DNA from: Phytohabitans rumicis
Lineage (GTDB): Bacteria; Actinomycetota; Actinomycetes; Mycobacteriales; Micromonosporaceae
Length of the DNA stretch: 64,000 nt
NCBI RefSeq assembly: GCF_011764445.1
Contig: NZ_BLPG01000001.1
Span: 3,162,001 to 3,226,000 of the forward strand
Direction: 5' to 3'
Of the stretch, positions 1 through 9,048 are shown piece after piece; position 1 is the first letter of the stretch; every line of letters starts with the position of its first letter. Under the pieces are notes generated by a model. The model searched no databases and was not told the origin of the DNA. It worked only from the letters and a program-made list of their open reading frames with translations. Both the position numbers and the translations under genes were made by a program.

Positions 1-807
1 ATCTACGCGTACGACGCGTCCGGCGTTGAGGTCCCGCCGACGGTGCAGACCAGCACCCCGGCGAACGGGTCGACGACGGCGTCGACCACCGACCCGATCA
101 CGGTGAAGTTCAGCGAGCCGATGACCGCGAGCACCATCAACGCCAGCAACATCGAGCTGCGGACCAGTGGCGGCACCCTCGTCAACCGCACCGTCGCGTA
201 CGACGCCGGGACCACCTCGGCGGTCATCACGCCCAGCGCCGCCCTCACCGGTGGCGCCGGGTACACGGTGACCGTCAAGGGCAACCCCGGCGTCAACGAC
301 TCGGCCGGAAACACCATGGCCGCCAACTACACCTTCTCGTTCACGACCGCCACGCCGAGCGGTCCGACGCTGGGCTACAACCAGATCGGGGCGCAGGTCG
401 ACGAGGGGTCGCAGAACCACATGAACGGATCCCGGTTCGTCACGGGCTCCACAGCGATGTCGATCACCTCGATGTCGGTCTACATGACGACGGTGACGAG
501 CAACAACCAGTTCCAGCTCGCCATCTACACCGACAGCAGCGGCTCGCCCAGCACCTTGGTGGCGTCCAGCGCCTCCGGCACCCTGACCGCCAACGCGTGG
601 AACACCCGGCCGGTCACCGCTACGCTCGCCGCCAACACGGCCTACTGGCTCATGTACAACACCAACGGCGACAACAACATGAGCTTCGACACCGGCAGCA
701 CCGGGCAGGGCGCCTGGTCCACGGCCAGCCAGACCTTCGGTACCTGGCCATCGACGTACGGCAACTCCGCCAAAACCACGGCGAAGTTCTCCATCTACGC
801 CTCCTGA
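1..807 (+). CDS. C-terminal part of a secreted protein with bacterial Ig-like domain (5' end outside window)
   Basis: The reading frame is open from base 1 and ends at TGA 805-807, so the start lies upstream. The first ~105 visible residues form a bacterial Ig-like (Big_5/SbsA-type) domain, recognisable from the pattern P.NG....T..ITV.FSEPM, 'GYTVTVKG' and a closing 'TFSFTT'. A short linker leads to a ~145-residue beta-rich C-terminal module rich in Thr, Ser, Asn and Gly, with 'QFQLAIYTDSSG' and 'YWLMYNTNG', which looks like a carbohydrate-binding jelly-roll. No membrane segment or sortase signal is seen. Such tails occur on actinobacterial extracellular glycosidases, but the catalytic part, if any, is not in view. 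A strong hairpin follows the stop. Confidence 0.75.
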   Translation: MYAYDASGVEVPPTVQTSTPANGSTTASTTDPITVKFSEPMTASTINASNIELRTSGGTLVNRTVAYDAGTTSAVITPSAALTGGAGYTVTVKGNPGVNDSAGNTMAANYTFSFTTATPSGPTLGYNQIGAQVDEGSQNHMNGSRFVTGSTAMSITSMSVYMTTVTSNNQFQLAIYTDSSGSPSTLVASSASGTLTANAWNTRPVTATLAANTAYWLMYNTNGDNNMSFDTGSTGQGAWSTASQTFGTWPSTYGNSAKTTAKFSIYAS

Positions 808-817
808 CCCACACGCT

Positions 818-849
818 GAAGAGGGGCCGGCTTCGCCGGCCCCTTCTTC
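818..849 (+). terminator. Intrinsic terminator-like hairpin after the secreted protein gene
   Basis: A GC-rich inverted repeat (GGGGCCGGC, TTC loop, GCCGGCCCC, extended by GAAGA/TTCTTC with one bulged T) starts 10 bases after the stop codon. There is no long T tract, as is usual in high-GC actinobacteria. Confidence 0.7.
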
Positions 850-865
850 GCGTGCCCCCCTCTTT

Positions 866-970
866 GCGTCGATCAAGGGATTCCGCGTCGATCAAGGACA
901 TATGGTCGTGCTTGGATCTCTTTTCCACGACCATATGCCCTTGATCGACGCGGAATCCCTTGATCGACGC
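866..970 (+). repeat. Dispersed palindromic repeat, copy 1 (A/A arms)
   Basis: A long inverted repeat: arms of about 45 bases contain two tandem CGTCGATCAAGG units and the inner CATATGGTCGTG, around a loop containing GGATCT. Both inner arms are of the CATATGG type. It is the first of seven related elements in the window and lies in a gap between convergent genes (808-1192). Confidence 0.9.
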
Positions 971-1053
971 GGCGCGGGCGGCGTCCGGTGGGGGCAATCG
1001 ACGCGGGCCGGCCGGGCAGGGCGGTGGGCCCTTGGGGCCGCCGTGGTCATTCC

Positions 1054-1136
1054 CTCGATCAAGGAATCCGCCGTCGATCAAGGGCGAATGGTCGTGGTTT
1101 GGAGATCAAACCACGACCATTCGCCCTTGATCGACG
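1054..1136 (-). repeat. Dispersed palindromic repeat, copy 2 (CGAATGG arms, reverse orientation)
   Basis: The inner arms at 1072-1100 and 1108-1136 are perfect complements (CGTCGATCAAGGGCGAATGG... / ...CCATTCGCCCTTGATCGACG). The loop reads GGAGATC, the reverse complement of the GATCT loop in most copies, so the element is inverted. An outer CTCGATCAAGG unit is present only on the left. Confidence 0.9.
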
Positions 1137-1192
1137 CAGCGCCGCAGCGCGGGGCCGGGGCGCCGCGCGGCCCCGGGCCGCGCGGGCGGGGG

Positions 1193-2239
1193 TTACAGCG
1201 CGGGGGGTACGGGTTTGCCGTCGTCCCAGACGTTGTTGCGCCACACGTTGCCGGACTTGGAGCCGTCGAACGAGGTGATCGGGCCGTATGTGCCGCACTT
1301 GCCGTTCTTGCCGCGCTGGAAGACGTTGTTGGTGAACACGATGCCCTGCACCTGCGTGCCGTACGGCTTCTTGGTGTCCATCCCGCCGTACGCGCAGTAC
1401 GGCGTGTTCTCCGACGCGACGAAGAGGTTGCGGTCGAACGTGTAGTTCGAGTTGGCCGAGAAGTCACCGAAGATGGCCGCGTTCGCGCTGCACCCACCGC
1501 TGGAGTTGCCCGGGTGGTCGCAGGCCAGCGTGTTGTGGATCAGCCGGATGTTGCTGCCCCCGTTGGACAGGAACGCGTCCAGGTGCCAGTCTTCGCCGTC
1601 CGGCATGTACTGCGCGTGCAGCCACGAGTCCTGGATCAGGCAGTTGCTGCGGCAGTTCACGTTGGTCTGGCCGCCACGGATCTCGGTCCGCAGGACGGTG
1701 ATGTTCTCGAACGCCACCGTGTGCGTCTGGCCGGTGCCGCCGTCGATCTCGCTGTCCTCGATCCGCACCGATCCGCTGCCTTCGGAGATGATCTGGCCGT
1801 TGATGCGGCTCTTCTTGATCACCACGTTCTTGGCCTTGACCGCGATGTCGCATTTGATGGTCTTGGCCTCGATGACCGTGTTGGCCTTGGTGATCGTGCA
1901 CGACCCGGAATACGCCTTGAGGCTCGTGCCCGAGGGCACGCCGGTGTTGCCCGCGTTGGGAAACCCGCTCCGGGACGGTGGCTCTGAATCGGCCGGCGCG
2001 GAGGTGGCGGACGCGCTGGGCTTGGCGCCGAGGCGACCCACGCCGCCCGGCGTCGCGGACGCGGACGGGGACGGCGTGGACGAGCTGCTCGACGTCGCGG
2101 AGGGACCGGCTGTCGGTTCGATCAGGGCGACGTTGTCGGCCGGACGCAGGCGCGCGATGCCCATCAGGATCATCGCCACCGCGAGGCCGATGGCCGGCAC
2201 CGCGATGAGGCCGACGGTCAGCCGGTTGCGGCGAAACAC
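1193..2239 (-). CDS. Membrane-anchored right-handed parallel beta-helix protein
   Basis: 348 residues with a GTG start. Residues ~8-28 form one hydrophobic N-terminal segment (signal anchor), followed by a ~65-residue Ser/Pro/Ala-rich linker and then a region of short repeating strands. In that region 'NVVIKKSRINGQI', 'VRIEDSEIDGG', 'ITVLRTEIRGG' and 'NIRLIHNTLACD' are typical turns of a pectate-lyase-like parallel beta-helix. Several Cys residues late in the helix may form disulfides outside the cell. Such proteins in exopolysaccharide loci bind, cut or epimerise the polymer. No catalytic triad can be assigned by eye, so the activity is open. It is the last gene of the minus-strand operon, 4 bases after the acyl carrier protein gene. 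Confidence 0.75.
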   Translation of the reverse strand: MFRRNRLTVGLIAVPAIGLAVAMILMGIARLRPADNVALIEPTAGPSATSSSSSTPSPSASATPGGVGRLGAKPSASATSAPADSEPPSRSGFPNAGNTGVPSGTSLKAYSGSCTITKANTVIEAKTIKCDIAVKAKNVVIKKSRINGQIISEGSGSVRIEDSEIDGGTGQTHTVAFENITVLRTEIRGGQTNVNCRSNCLIQDSWLHAQYMPDGEDWHLDAFLSNGGSNIRLIHNTLACDHPGNSSGGCSANAAIFGDFSANSNYTFDRNLFVASENTPYCAYGGMDTKKPYGTQVQGIVFTNNVFQRGKNGKCGTYGPITSFDGSKSGNVWRNNVWDDGKPVPPAL

Positions 2240-2243
2240 CGGT

Positions 2244-2507
2244 TCAGTGCAGCTTGCCGTCGACGAACGCGGTTAACGTGCCGAGCGTCTCGAACACCTC
2301 GGCGGTGACGTCCTCGTCGTCGATCGTGATGCCGAACCGCTGCTCCAGCGCGGCCACGAGCTCCAGCACCGCCATCGAGTCCAGCTCGGGCAGGCTGCCC
2401 AGCAACGGGGTGGACGCGTCGATGTCGGCCGCGCGGTCCTCGATGCCGAGGGTCTGGGCAAGGACGGCCTTGACGTCCTCGGTAGTCGCTGTGCCGGTCA
2501 GATCCAT
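2244..2507 (-). CDS. Acyl carrier protein
   Basis: 87 residues with the four-helix ACP layout. The phosphopantetheine attachment Ser is in 'LPELDSMAVLELVAALE' (the DS motif, about residue 44), followed by 'FGITIDDEDVTAEVFETLG'. ATG start at 2507 with a GAGGGG ribosome site 6 bases upstream. It sits directly after the PLP decarboxylase and acyl-CoA ligase genes, a trio known from exosortase-associated exopolysaccharide loci of Gram-negative bacteria. A dedicated role in carrying an acyl or aminoacyl group for glycan decoration is inferred. It is unlikely to be the housekeeping fatty-acid ACP because of its context. Confidence 0.9.
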   Translation of the reverse strand: MDLTGTATTEDVKAVLAQTLGIEDRAADIDASTPLLGSLPELDSMAVLELVAALEQRFGITIDDEDVTAEVFETLGTLTAFVDGKLH

Positions 2508-2520
2508 GCGGACCCCTCTA

Positions 2521-3747
2521 TCAGACGAGCACCTCGGCGGGTGCGGGATGGCTGAGGAACGCGGTCGGGCTTGCCGTCAGGCCGTAGGCGCCGGCCTGAA
2601 ACAGTATGACCAGGTCGCCGACGTCGGCACGGGGCAACGGTACGTCGCTGCCCAACAGGTCGAGCGGCGTGCACAGGCATCCGACCACGGTAGCCGTCTC
2701 GTCCGGCTCGGCGCCGATCCGGTTACCGATCGCGAGCGGATAGTTGCGGCGGATCACCTGACCGAAGTTGCCGGACGCCGCCAACTGGTGGTGCAGTCCA
2801 CCGTCGACCACCAGGTACGTCTTGCCGCGCGACTGCTTGCGGTCGACGACCCGGGTGACGTACACGCCGCACTCGCCGACCAGGAAGCGGCCGAGCTCGA
2901 TCACGACGCGCGCCTCCGGCAGGTGCGGCCGGATCTGCCCGTCCAGCAGCTCGGCCAGGTTCGCGCCGACAGCCGCGACGTCGAGCGGCTGGTCCTTCTC
3001 GTGGTACGGGATGCCGAAGCCGCCACCGAGGTTGAGGTACCGCAGTGGGCCGGTCATGTCCTCCGCGAGCCGCAGTGCCAGCTCGACCGTCTGGCGCTGC
3101 GCGTCGCAGATGCTCTCGGCGCGCAGGTTCTGCGATCCGGCGAAGACGTGGAAGCCGAGCACGTCGAGGTCGGCCACGGCCAGGTCCTTGAGCACCGCGG
3201 GTACGCGTTCCGAGTCGATGCCGAACTGCTGCGGCCCGCCGCCCATGCGCATGCCGGACCCTTTGACCTGGAAGTCCGGGTTGACCCGGATCGCCACGCG
3301 CGGCCGGATGCCCAGCCGTTCGCCGATCGCGATGACGCGGTCGGCCTCGTTCTCCGACTCCATCTCGATCGTGACGCCGGCCGCGACGGCCTGGATGAGC
3401 TCGGCGGTGGTCTTGCCCGGCCCGGCGAAGCTGACCCGGGTCGCCGGCATCGGGGTGTCCAGGGCCACGCGCATCTCCAACGCGGAGGCCACGTCGAAGG
3501 AGTCCACCAAACCGCTCAGGTGCTGCACGACCGCCGGCATCGGGTTGGCCTTGACCGCGTAGCTCAGGTCGATGCCGGACGGCAGCACCGACCGCAGCAA
3601 CTCCACCCGGCGGGTGAGCAGGCCCCGGTCGTACGCGAAGAAGGGCGTGCTGCCGACCCGTTCGGCGAGGCGGTCGACCGGGATGCCGCCGACGCTGAGC
3701 GCGCCGCCCTCGGTGGCGAAGGCGGCGATGGCGGGGTGCACGTTCAC
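2521..3747 (-). CDS. Fold-III PLP-dependent amino acid decarboxylase (exosortase-associated type)
   Basis: 408 residues, belonging to the ornithine/diaminopimelate decarboxylase (alanine-racemase-fold) superfamily. The PLP lysine is in 'SYAVKANP' (K66). Other family marks are 'GFHVFAGSQ', 'NLGGGFGIPY' (phosphate-binding glycines) and 'ELGRFLVGECG' with 'VDGGLHH'. The order ACP-decarboxylase-ligase matches the subfamily catalogued as exosortase A system-associated decarboxylase, although no exosortase is visible here. Its GTG start overlaps the TGA of the upstream ligase gene by 4 bases, so the two are translationally coupled. It probably decarboxylates an amino acid, either free or ACP-bound; the substrate is not deducible. 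Confidence 0.87.
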   Translation of the reverse strand: MNVHPAIAAFATEGGALSVGGIPVDRLAERVGSTPFFAYDRGLLTRRVELLRSVLPSGIDLSYAVKANPMPAVVQHLSGLVDSFDVASALEMRVALDTPMPATRVSFAGPGKTTAELIQAVAAGVTIEMESENEADRVIAIGERLGIRPRVAIRVNPDFQVKGSGMRMGGGPQQFGIDSERVPAVLKDLAVADLDVLGFHVFAGSQNLRAESICDAQRQTVELALRLAEDMTGPLRYLNLGGGFGIPYHEKDQPLDVAAVGANLAELLDGQIRPHLPEARVVIELGRFLVGECGVYVTRVVDRKQSRGKTYLVVDGGLHHQLAASGNFGQVIRRNYPLAIGNRIGAEPDETATVVGCLCTPLDLLGSDVPLPRADVGDLVILFQAGAYGLTASPTAFLSHPAPAEVLV

Positions 3748-5296
3748 GACAGCTCCTGACGCAGCCGGTTGCGGTCGAACTTTCCGTTGGGCGAGCGGGG
3801 CAACTCGGGTCGCACCACGATCTGCTTCGGCAGCATGTAGAGCGGTAGCTGGCGCTTCAGCTCGGCGAGCAGGGCGGCCTCGTCCACCTCGGCGCCCGCC
3901 GGCGGGCTGACCGCGATCAGGATGTGCTGGCCGAGGTCCGCGTCGTCGACCCCCATCGCGACGGCGTCGCGGACCATGCCGGTGGCGTACACGACCTCTT
4001 CGATCTCCGCCGGGCTCACCCGGTAGCCGGAAGTCTTGATCATTTCGTCGCCGCGGCCGACGAAGTAGAGGAAGCCGTCCTCGTCCCGGACGACCAGGTC
4101 GCCGGACCAGACCGCGAACTCCGGCAGCAGCGCGCCCTCCCGGCCGGGCACCGGGCGGAAGCGTTCCGCGGTGCGCTCCGGGTCGTTCCAGTACCCCATC
4201 GCGACCAGCGCGCCGCGGTGCACGAGCTCGCCCTGCTCCCCGGGTCGGTGACCGTGCCGTCCGGGCGTACGACGAGGATCTCGGCGTTGGGGATGGCCTT
4301 GCCGATCGAGTCCGGCCGCCGGTCGACCTCGGCCGGATCCAGGTACGTCGAGCGGAACGCCTCGGTGAGCCCGTACATGAGGTACGGCGCCGCGCCCGGG
4401 AAGATCGCGCGCAGCTTGTCCAAAGTGGACTTGGGCATCCGGCCGCCGGTGTTGGCGAAGTACCGCAGTTGCCGCGTCGCGTCGGCCGGCCACGTCTGGT
4501 CGGCGAGCTGGATCCACAGCGGCGGTACGCAGGTGAGCCCGGTGACCCCGTGCTTGGCGCAGAGCCGGACGACGTCGCGGGGCAGCAGGTAGTTCATCAG
4601 GACCGCGTGGGCGCCCACCGTGAAGGCGGTGGTCAGCTGGCTGAAGCCCGCGTCGAAGCTGAGCGGCAGCGCCGCCAGGATCACGTCGTCCGAGGTGTTG
4701 CGCAGGTAGCCGCTCACGCTGTCGGCGCCAGCGATCAGGTTGCGGTGCGACAGCACCACGCCCTTCGGCTTGCCGGTGCTGCCGGACGTGTAGAGGATCG
4801 CCGCCATGTCGATGTCGATCGCGGCGCCGCCCGCGTACGGCTCACCGCCGGCCAGGTCGTCCCACCGGCTGACCGTGTATCGCGGGTCGGGCGCGGGCTC
4901 GCCGCCGACCAGGACCACGTGCTCGATGGACGGGCAGCCGGCCAACTCGTCCCGCAGGGCCGCGTACCGCTCGGCGGAGGTGACCAGCACCCGCACGTCG
5001 CAGTCGGCGAGGATGTAGCCGACCTGCTTCGGCCGCAGCAGCGGGTTGACCGGCACGAAGACGCCGTCCGCCGCCGAGGTGCCGAACACGGCCGCGACCG
5101 TCTCGATCCGCTTCTCCAGGTAGACCGCCACCCGCTCGCCGCGGCGCAGGCCGAGCCGGTGCAGCCCGCCGGCCACCCGGCCGACCTGCTCCCAGAGCGC
5201 CGCGTACCCCAGCGTCACATCCTTGTACGTGAGCGCGGGCGCGTCGCCGTCCCGCGACGCCGCGGCCGCCACGATGTCGTGTAGTCGGGTGTGCAT
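3744..5296 (-). CDS. Acyl-CoA/aminoacyl ligase (AMP-forming), frameshifted as sequenced
   Basis: An ANL-superfamily adenylate-forming enzyme of ~517 residues once one base is restored. The N-terminal part (5296 to ~4240) carries the P-loop 'ILYTSGSTGKPKGV', 'LPLSFDAGFSQL' and 'MYGLTEAFRSTYL'. The C-terminal part (to 3744) carries 'WSGDLVVRDEDGFLYFVGR', 'IKTSGYRVSPAEIEEV' and the catalytic Lys region 'PRSPNGKFDRNRL'. The frame changes at the C run 4238-4241. Adding one C there restores a continuous 'DPGEQGELVHRG'. It would activate a carboxylate as an adenylate and load it on CoA or the neighbouring ACP (family knowledge plus context). An assembly error is more likely than a dead gene. Confidence 0.85.
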
Positions 5297-5324
5297 GTAC
5301 CTGTTCTCCTGTTGGATCCACGCC

Positions 5325-6182
5325 TCACCAGGCGACGCAGACGAGCTCGCTGTAGAGGTAGTCGATCTGGTCCGGGCCGAGGCTGGCGCTCTTGAACATC
5401 TTCCGGCGCGGGGAGCCGAGCATCCGCGACAGCCGTGGCCGGCGCCCGACCACCCGCAGCTCCGCGAGCGTCGCCAGGACGCCGTGCTTGAAGAGCAGGT
5501 GCCGGACCAGCCGGCCGCTCATGGCGTGCAGCAGTTCGGGGTTGCTCACGTGCAGGATCGAGGCGAACAGCGGCAGGCGCTTGCGCCGGTCCTTGCGGAA
5601 GACGACGTAACACCACTCGCCGCCCCGGACCAGCACGACGTGCCGAGCGGCGGCCGTGCCCGCGTGGTCGCGGTAGCGTTCGAGCTCGTCGCCGGTGAGC
5701 GTGTCTTCGATGACGCTGCGGTCCGCGCTGACCCGCCCCCGGCCGAACCACCCCGGTCGCGGCAGGGCGGGCACGATCGCCGTCGCCGTGTCGAGGAACT
5801 CGAACTTCAGCCGGGTGTTCATCGGTACGACGTTGCCGCTCGGCGACAGGTCGGTGAAGTGGAGGCCCTCCTGCGCGAGCAGGGCCTTGAGCAGGCGGAG
5901 GCTGTGAAAGCGGTGCTCGGGCAGCACGCACCACGCGCCGAGGTTGCAGAAGCGCTCGCGCCGCCCGTCGATGACACGCTCGGAGTAGAAGGCGAGGTAG
6001 ACACCCACCACGGCGTCGCCGTCCACGAGCATGAAGCCGTGGTTGGGCGCGTCGACCTTCCACGGAACGTCGACGGCGCGCTGCCACGCATCGGCGGAGA
6101 CCCGGCTGTTCAGCTGCGCGTGCAGAAAATCGGCTACCGCCGGAACATCCGAACCGGTGATGGGTTTGACGGCGATGGCCAT
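5325..6182 (-). CDS. GNAT-fold acyltransferase
   Basis: 285 residues. ATG at 6182 was chosen because homology-like sequence begins there ('MAIAVKPITGSDVPAVADFL') and it sits 5 bases after the upstream acyltransferase stop. The N-terminal half has the GNAT strand-helix pattern, with 'GDAVVGVYLAFYSERVI' and 'LGAWCVLPEHRFHSLRLLKALL', where the R..S.RLL stretch is in the position of the acetyl-CoA pyrophosphate loop. The C-terminal ~130 residues match no domain I can name. Being in the ACP/ligase operon, it may transfer an acyl or aminoacyl group onto the sugar; this is inference. Confidence 0.65.
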   Translation of the reverse strand: MAIAVKPITGSDVPAVADFLHAQLNSRVSADAWQRAVDVPWKVDAPNHGFMLVDGDAVVGVYLAFYSERVIDGRRERFCNLGAWCVLPEHRFHSLRLLKALLAQEGLHFTDLSPSGNVVPMNTRLKFEFLDTATAIVPALPRPGWFGRGRVSADRSVIEDTLTGDELERYRDHAGTAAARHVVLVRGGEWCYVVFRKDRRKRLPLFASILHVSNPELLHAMSGRLVRHLLFKHGVLATLAELRVVGRRPRLSRMLGSPRRKMFKSASLGPDQIDYLYSELVCVAW

Positions 6183-6187
6183 CGGAG

Positions 6188-6799
6188 CTAGTTCTCCAAC
6201 TCCGTCAGCCGTCCATCGGATTCCTGGTACTCGTCGCCGGTCTTCGGGCAGACGTACCGGCCGTCGCCCTTGCCGACCAGCGGAACGCCGGCGCGGCCCA
6301 CCCAGCCGACCCGGCGCGCGGGGACCCCGACCACGAGCCCGAAGTCGGGCACGTCCTTGGTGACCACGGCACCGGCGGCGACCAGCGCCCAGCGGCCCAC
6401 GGTGACCGGAGCGACACACACCGCACGGGCGCCGATCGCGGCTCCGTCGCCGATCGTCACGCCGATGGCGGTCCAGTCGTCGGCGCCCTTCAGCTCACCG
6501 GATGGCGTGACCGCGCGGGGGTACTCGTCATTTGTCAGAACCGCGGCCGGGCCGACAAACACACCATCGCCGAGTTGAGCGGGTTCGTAGACGAGTGCGT
6601 AGTTCTGCAGCTTGCAGTTGTCGCCAATGTGAACACCCGGACCGACGTAGGCCCCCCGGCCAATATTGCATCCCCGTCCGACCGATGCACCCTCCCTTAC
6701 CTGTGCGAGGTGCCAGACCGAAGTACCGTCGCCAAGGTGGGCCGATGGGTCAACGTCCGCGCTTGCCTGTACGCGTACGTGACCTTTGGACTGCGTCAC
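6188..6799 (-). CDS. WbpD/WlbB-like left-handed beta-helix N-acetyltransferase
   Basis: 203 residues from a GTG at 6799, chosen for the AAGGA site 5 bases upstream. The frame is open further 5' but with no coding character. Hexapeptide repeats fill most of the protein: 'VGRGCNIGRGAYVGPGVHIG', 'LGDGVFVGPAAVLTND', 'IGDGAAIGARAVCV', 'VGRWALVAAGAVVTKDVP'. The C-terminal 'YVCPKTGDEY' tail is typical of UDP-2-acetamido-3-amino-sugar N-acetyltransferases such as WbpD/WlbB. With the divergent oxidoreductase and the DegT aminotransferases it completes a route to an N-acetylated 3-amino sugar nucleotide. Confidence 0.85.
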   Translation of the reverse strand: MTQSKGHVRVQASADVDPSAHLGDGTSVWHLAQVREGASVGRGCNIGRGAYVGPGVHIGDNCKLQNYALVYEPAQLGDGVFVGPAAVLTNDEYPRAVTPSGELKGADDWTAIGVTIGDGAAIGARAVCVAPVTVGRWALVAAGAVVTKDVPDFGLVVGVPARRVGWVGRAGVPLVGKGDGRYVCPKTGDEYQESDGRLTELEN

Positions 6800-6992
6800 A
6801 GGTGTCCTTCCCGCATGCGGATGTGCCCGGTGACAATACCGCGCCACCCGGTGACGGACCGAGGTGTGCCGGATTTCCGTCAGTCCTTCGCAGCAACCAT
6901 TGCGACCAGGTAGTTTGCGTGGGCGCGGCCGCTCATTCGGCCGATTCAAGCTTGCAACAGTGCGTACACAACTCCCAACAGAGCGAGGACTC
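6800..6992. promoter_or_regulatory. Divergent intergenic region between two sugar-nucleotide operons
   Basis: 193 bases separate the start of the leftward ACP/acyltransferase operon from the rightward sugar-nucleotide operon. Both promoters must lie here or in the flanking leader. No convincing -35/-10 pair or operator palindrome was recognised. Confidence 0.4.
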
Positions 6993-8062
6993 GTGAGCTT
7001 TCCCCGTCCGGGCGACGGTTCAGAGCCGATCGGCGTTGCCGTCGTCGGCGCCGGCTACTGGGGCCCCAACTTGGTCCGCAACTTCCAGAACTCCGCCGAC
7101 TTTCGGCTGTGGTGGCTATGTGACCTCGATCCCGCCCGGGCGCGCCGGGTGCTGGGGGCTACTCCACCGTGGAGGTGACCGACCGCCTCGACGAGGTGCT
7201 GGCGGATCCCCGGGTGTCCGCGGTGGCCATCGCGACACCGGCCGGCACCCACCTGGACGTGGCGATGGCGGCGTTGCGGGCAGGCAAGCACGTACTGGTG
7301 GAAAAGCCGCTCGCCGCCACGTACGCGGACGGCCTGAAGCTGGTCGCGGAGGCCGAGGAGCGCGGGCTCACGCTCATGTGTGACCACACGTTCTGCTACA
7401 CGCCCGTGGTCAAGCGCATCCGTGAGGCGCTGCACACCGAGGAGCTCGGCGAGGTCCACTACTTCGACTCCGTGCGCATCAACCTCGGCTTGGTGCAGCG
7501 CGATATCGACGTGATCTGGGACCTGGCCCCGCACGACCTGTCCATCATCGATTTCATCCTGCCGCTCGGTATCCATCCGGTGGCGATCAGCGCGCACGGC
7601 GCCGACCCGATCGGTGCCGGCCGGGCCTGCGTAGGCTTCGTGACGCTACAGCTCAACACCGGGGCAATCGCCCACCTGCACGTGAACTGGATGTCACCCA
7701 TCAAGGTGCGCACCACAATCATCGGCGGCTCGAAACGGACCCTTGTTTGGGATGACCTCAATCCCACCCAACGGCTGTCCATCTTCGACCGCGGTGTCGA
7801 CGTGGCCGTACCCGAAGAACTCAGCGCCGACGAGCGCCGGGATGTCTTTGTTTCCTACCGGACCGGCGACATGGTCGCCCCCGCTCTCATAGAACGAGAG
7901 GCACTGAGCAGCATGATCCAGGAATTCGGGTCCGCGATCCGCACGGGCGCGCCCGCGTTGACCGACGGGCACTCCGGCCTTCGGGTGCTCGCCATGCTCG
8001 AAGCCGCGTCGCAGAGCCTCGCCAACGGCGGTGCGATGATCCCGCTGGCGGTGCAGCGATGA
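6993..8062 (+). CDS. Gfo/Idh/MocA sugar oxidoreductase (WbpB-like), frameshifted as sequenced
   Basis: An NAD-dependent dehydrogenase of ~356 residues after correction. The first ~50 residues, from GTG 6993, hold the Rossmann motif 'VAVVGAGYWGPNLVRNF'. The rest, in another frame, carries 'VAIATPAGTHLDVAMAAL', 'GKHVLVEKPLA' (the family EKP motif) and 'DLAPHDLSIIDFIL'. The switch is at the G run 7154-7158. Adding one G gives 'RVLGGYSTVEVTDRL' with no gap. Its stop overlaps the next ATG (ATGA). In WbpB/E/D-type pathways this enzyme makes the 3-keto sugar nucleotide that an aminotransferase then aminates, which fits the neighbours. Confidence 0.85.
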
Positions 8063-9048
8063 GCGCCGCCGTGCCGATCCGCGGCACCCGCGCGCTCGTG
8101 ACCGGCGGCGCCGGCACGATCGGGTCGCACGTCGTCGACCTGCTCGTGAAGGGCGGCGCGAGCGAGGTCGTCATCCTGGACAACTTCGTCCGCGGTCGCC
8201 GGCAGAACGTCGAATGGGCCCTGTCGAACGGCCCGGTGCGGATCGTCGAGGGCGACATCCGCGACGTCCCGCTCGTACACGACCTGTCCCGCGACAAGGA
8301 CCTGGTGTTCCACCTCGCCGCCATCCGGATCACCCAGTGCGCCGAAGAGCCACGCCTGGCGAACGAGGTCCTGGTGGACGGCACCTTCAACGTGCTGGAA
8401 GCGGCGCAGACCGCCGGCGTACGCAAGGTCGTCGCCTCGTCCTCGGCCTCGGTCTACGGCCTCGCCGAGGAGTTCCCCACGACGGAGCGGCACCACGCGT
8501 ACAACAACGACACGTTCTACGGCGCCGCGAAGGCGTTCAACGAGGGCATGCTGCGCAGCTTCCACAGCATGTACGGCCTCGACTACGTGGCGTTGCGCTA
8601 CTTCAACGTGTACGGCCCGCGGATGGACGTCTTCGGCCTCTACACCGAGGTGCTGATCCGCTGGATGGAGCGCATCGAGGGCGGCACCCCGCCGCTGATC
8701 CTCGGCGACGGCCTGCAGACCATGGACTTCGTGCACGTGGCCGACATCGCCCGCGCCAACATCCTGGCCGCCGAGGCCGACATCACCGACGACGTCTTCA
8801 ACGTCGCCAGCGGCGAGGAGACCAGCCTCCGGGAGCTGGCCCAGGCGCTCAGCGACGTGATGAAGTCCGACCTGGCGCCGGAGTTCGGGCCGGCCCGCAA
8901 GGTCAACGCGGTGACTCGCCGGCTCGCGGACACCAGCGCGGCGGCCGAGCAGCTCGGCTTCCGCACCGAGATCGACCTGCGCGACGGCCTGCGCGACCTC
9001 GTCGAGTGGTGGCGCGCCACCCGCCTCGCGGGAGAGGGCGCCGCATGA
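8059..9048 (+). CDS. NAD-dependent sugar-nucleotide epimerase/dehydratase (extended SDR)
   Basis: 329 residues. The N-terminal dinucleotide-binding motif is 'LVTGGAGTIGSHVVDLL'. The catalytic Ser region is 'VVASSSASVYG' and the Tyr-Lys pair lies in 'FYGAAKAFNEGML'. 'LRYFNVYGPRMD' and 'DFVHVADIARANILA' follow, as in UDP-glucose 4-epimerase-like enzymes. Both ends overlap neighbours by ATGA, so the gene belongs to the four-gene sugar-nucleotide operon. Whether it epimerises or dehydrates the sugar cannot be settled from sequence alone. Confidence 0.9.
   Translation: MSAAVPIRGTRALVTGGAGTIGSHVVDLLVKGGASEVVILDNFVRGRRQNVEWALSNGPVRIVEGDIRDVPLVHDLSRDKDLVFHLAAIRITQCAEEPRLANEVLVDGTFNVLEAAQTAGVRKVVASSSASVYGLAEEFPTTERHHAYNNDTFYGAAKAFNEGMLRSFHSMYGLDYVALRYFNVYGPRMDVFGLYTEVLIRWMERIEGGTPPLILGDGLQTMDFVHVADIARANILAAEADITDDVFNVASGEETSLRELAQALSDVMKSDLAPEFGPARKVNAVTRRLADTSAAAEQLGFRTEIDLRDGLRDLVEWWRATRLAGEGAA

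Noticed and set aside
866-1136. A CRISPR array or tandem-repeat locus
   Set aside because: The repeated units are arms of palindromes with no regularly spaced unique spacers, and similar elements are scattered rather than clustered.
2244-5296. An exosortase/PEP-CTERM protein-sorting system
   Set aside because: The ACP-decarboxylase-ligase trio matches exosortase-associated families, but no exosortase or PEP-CTERM protein is visible in the window.
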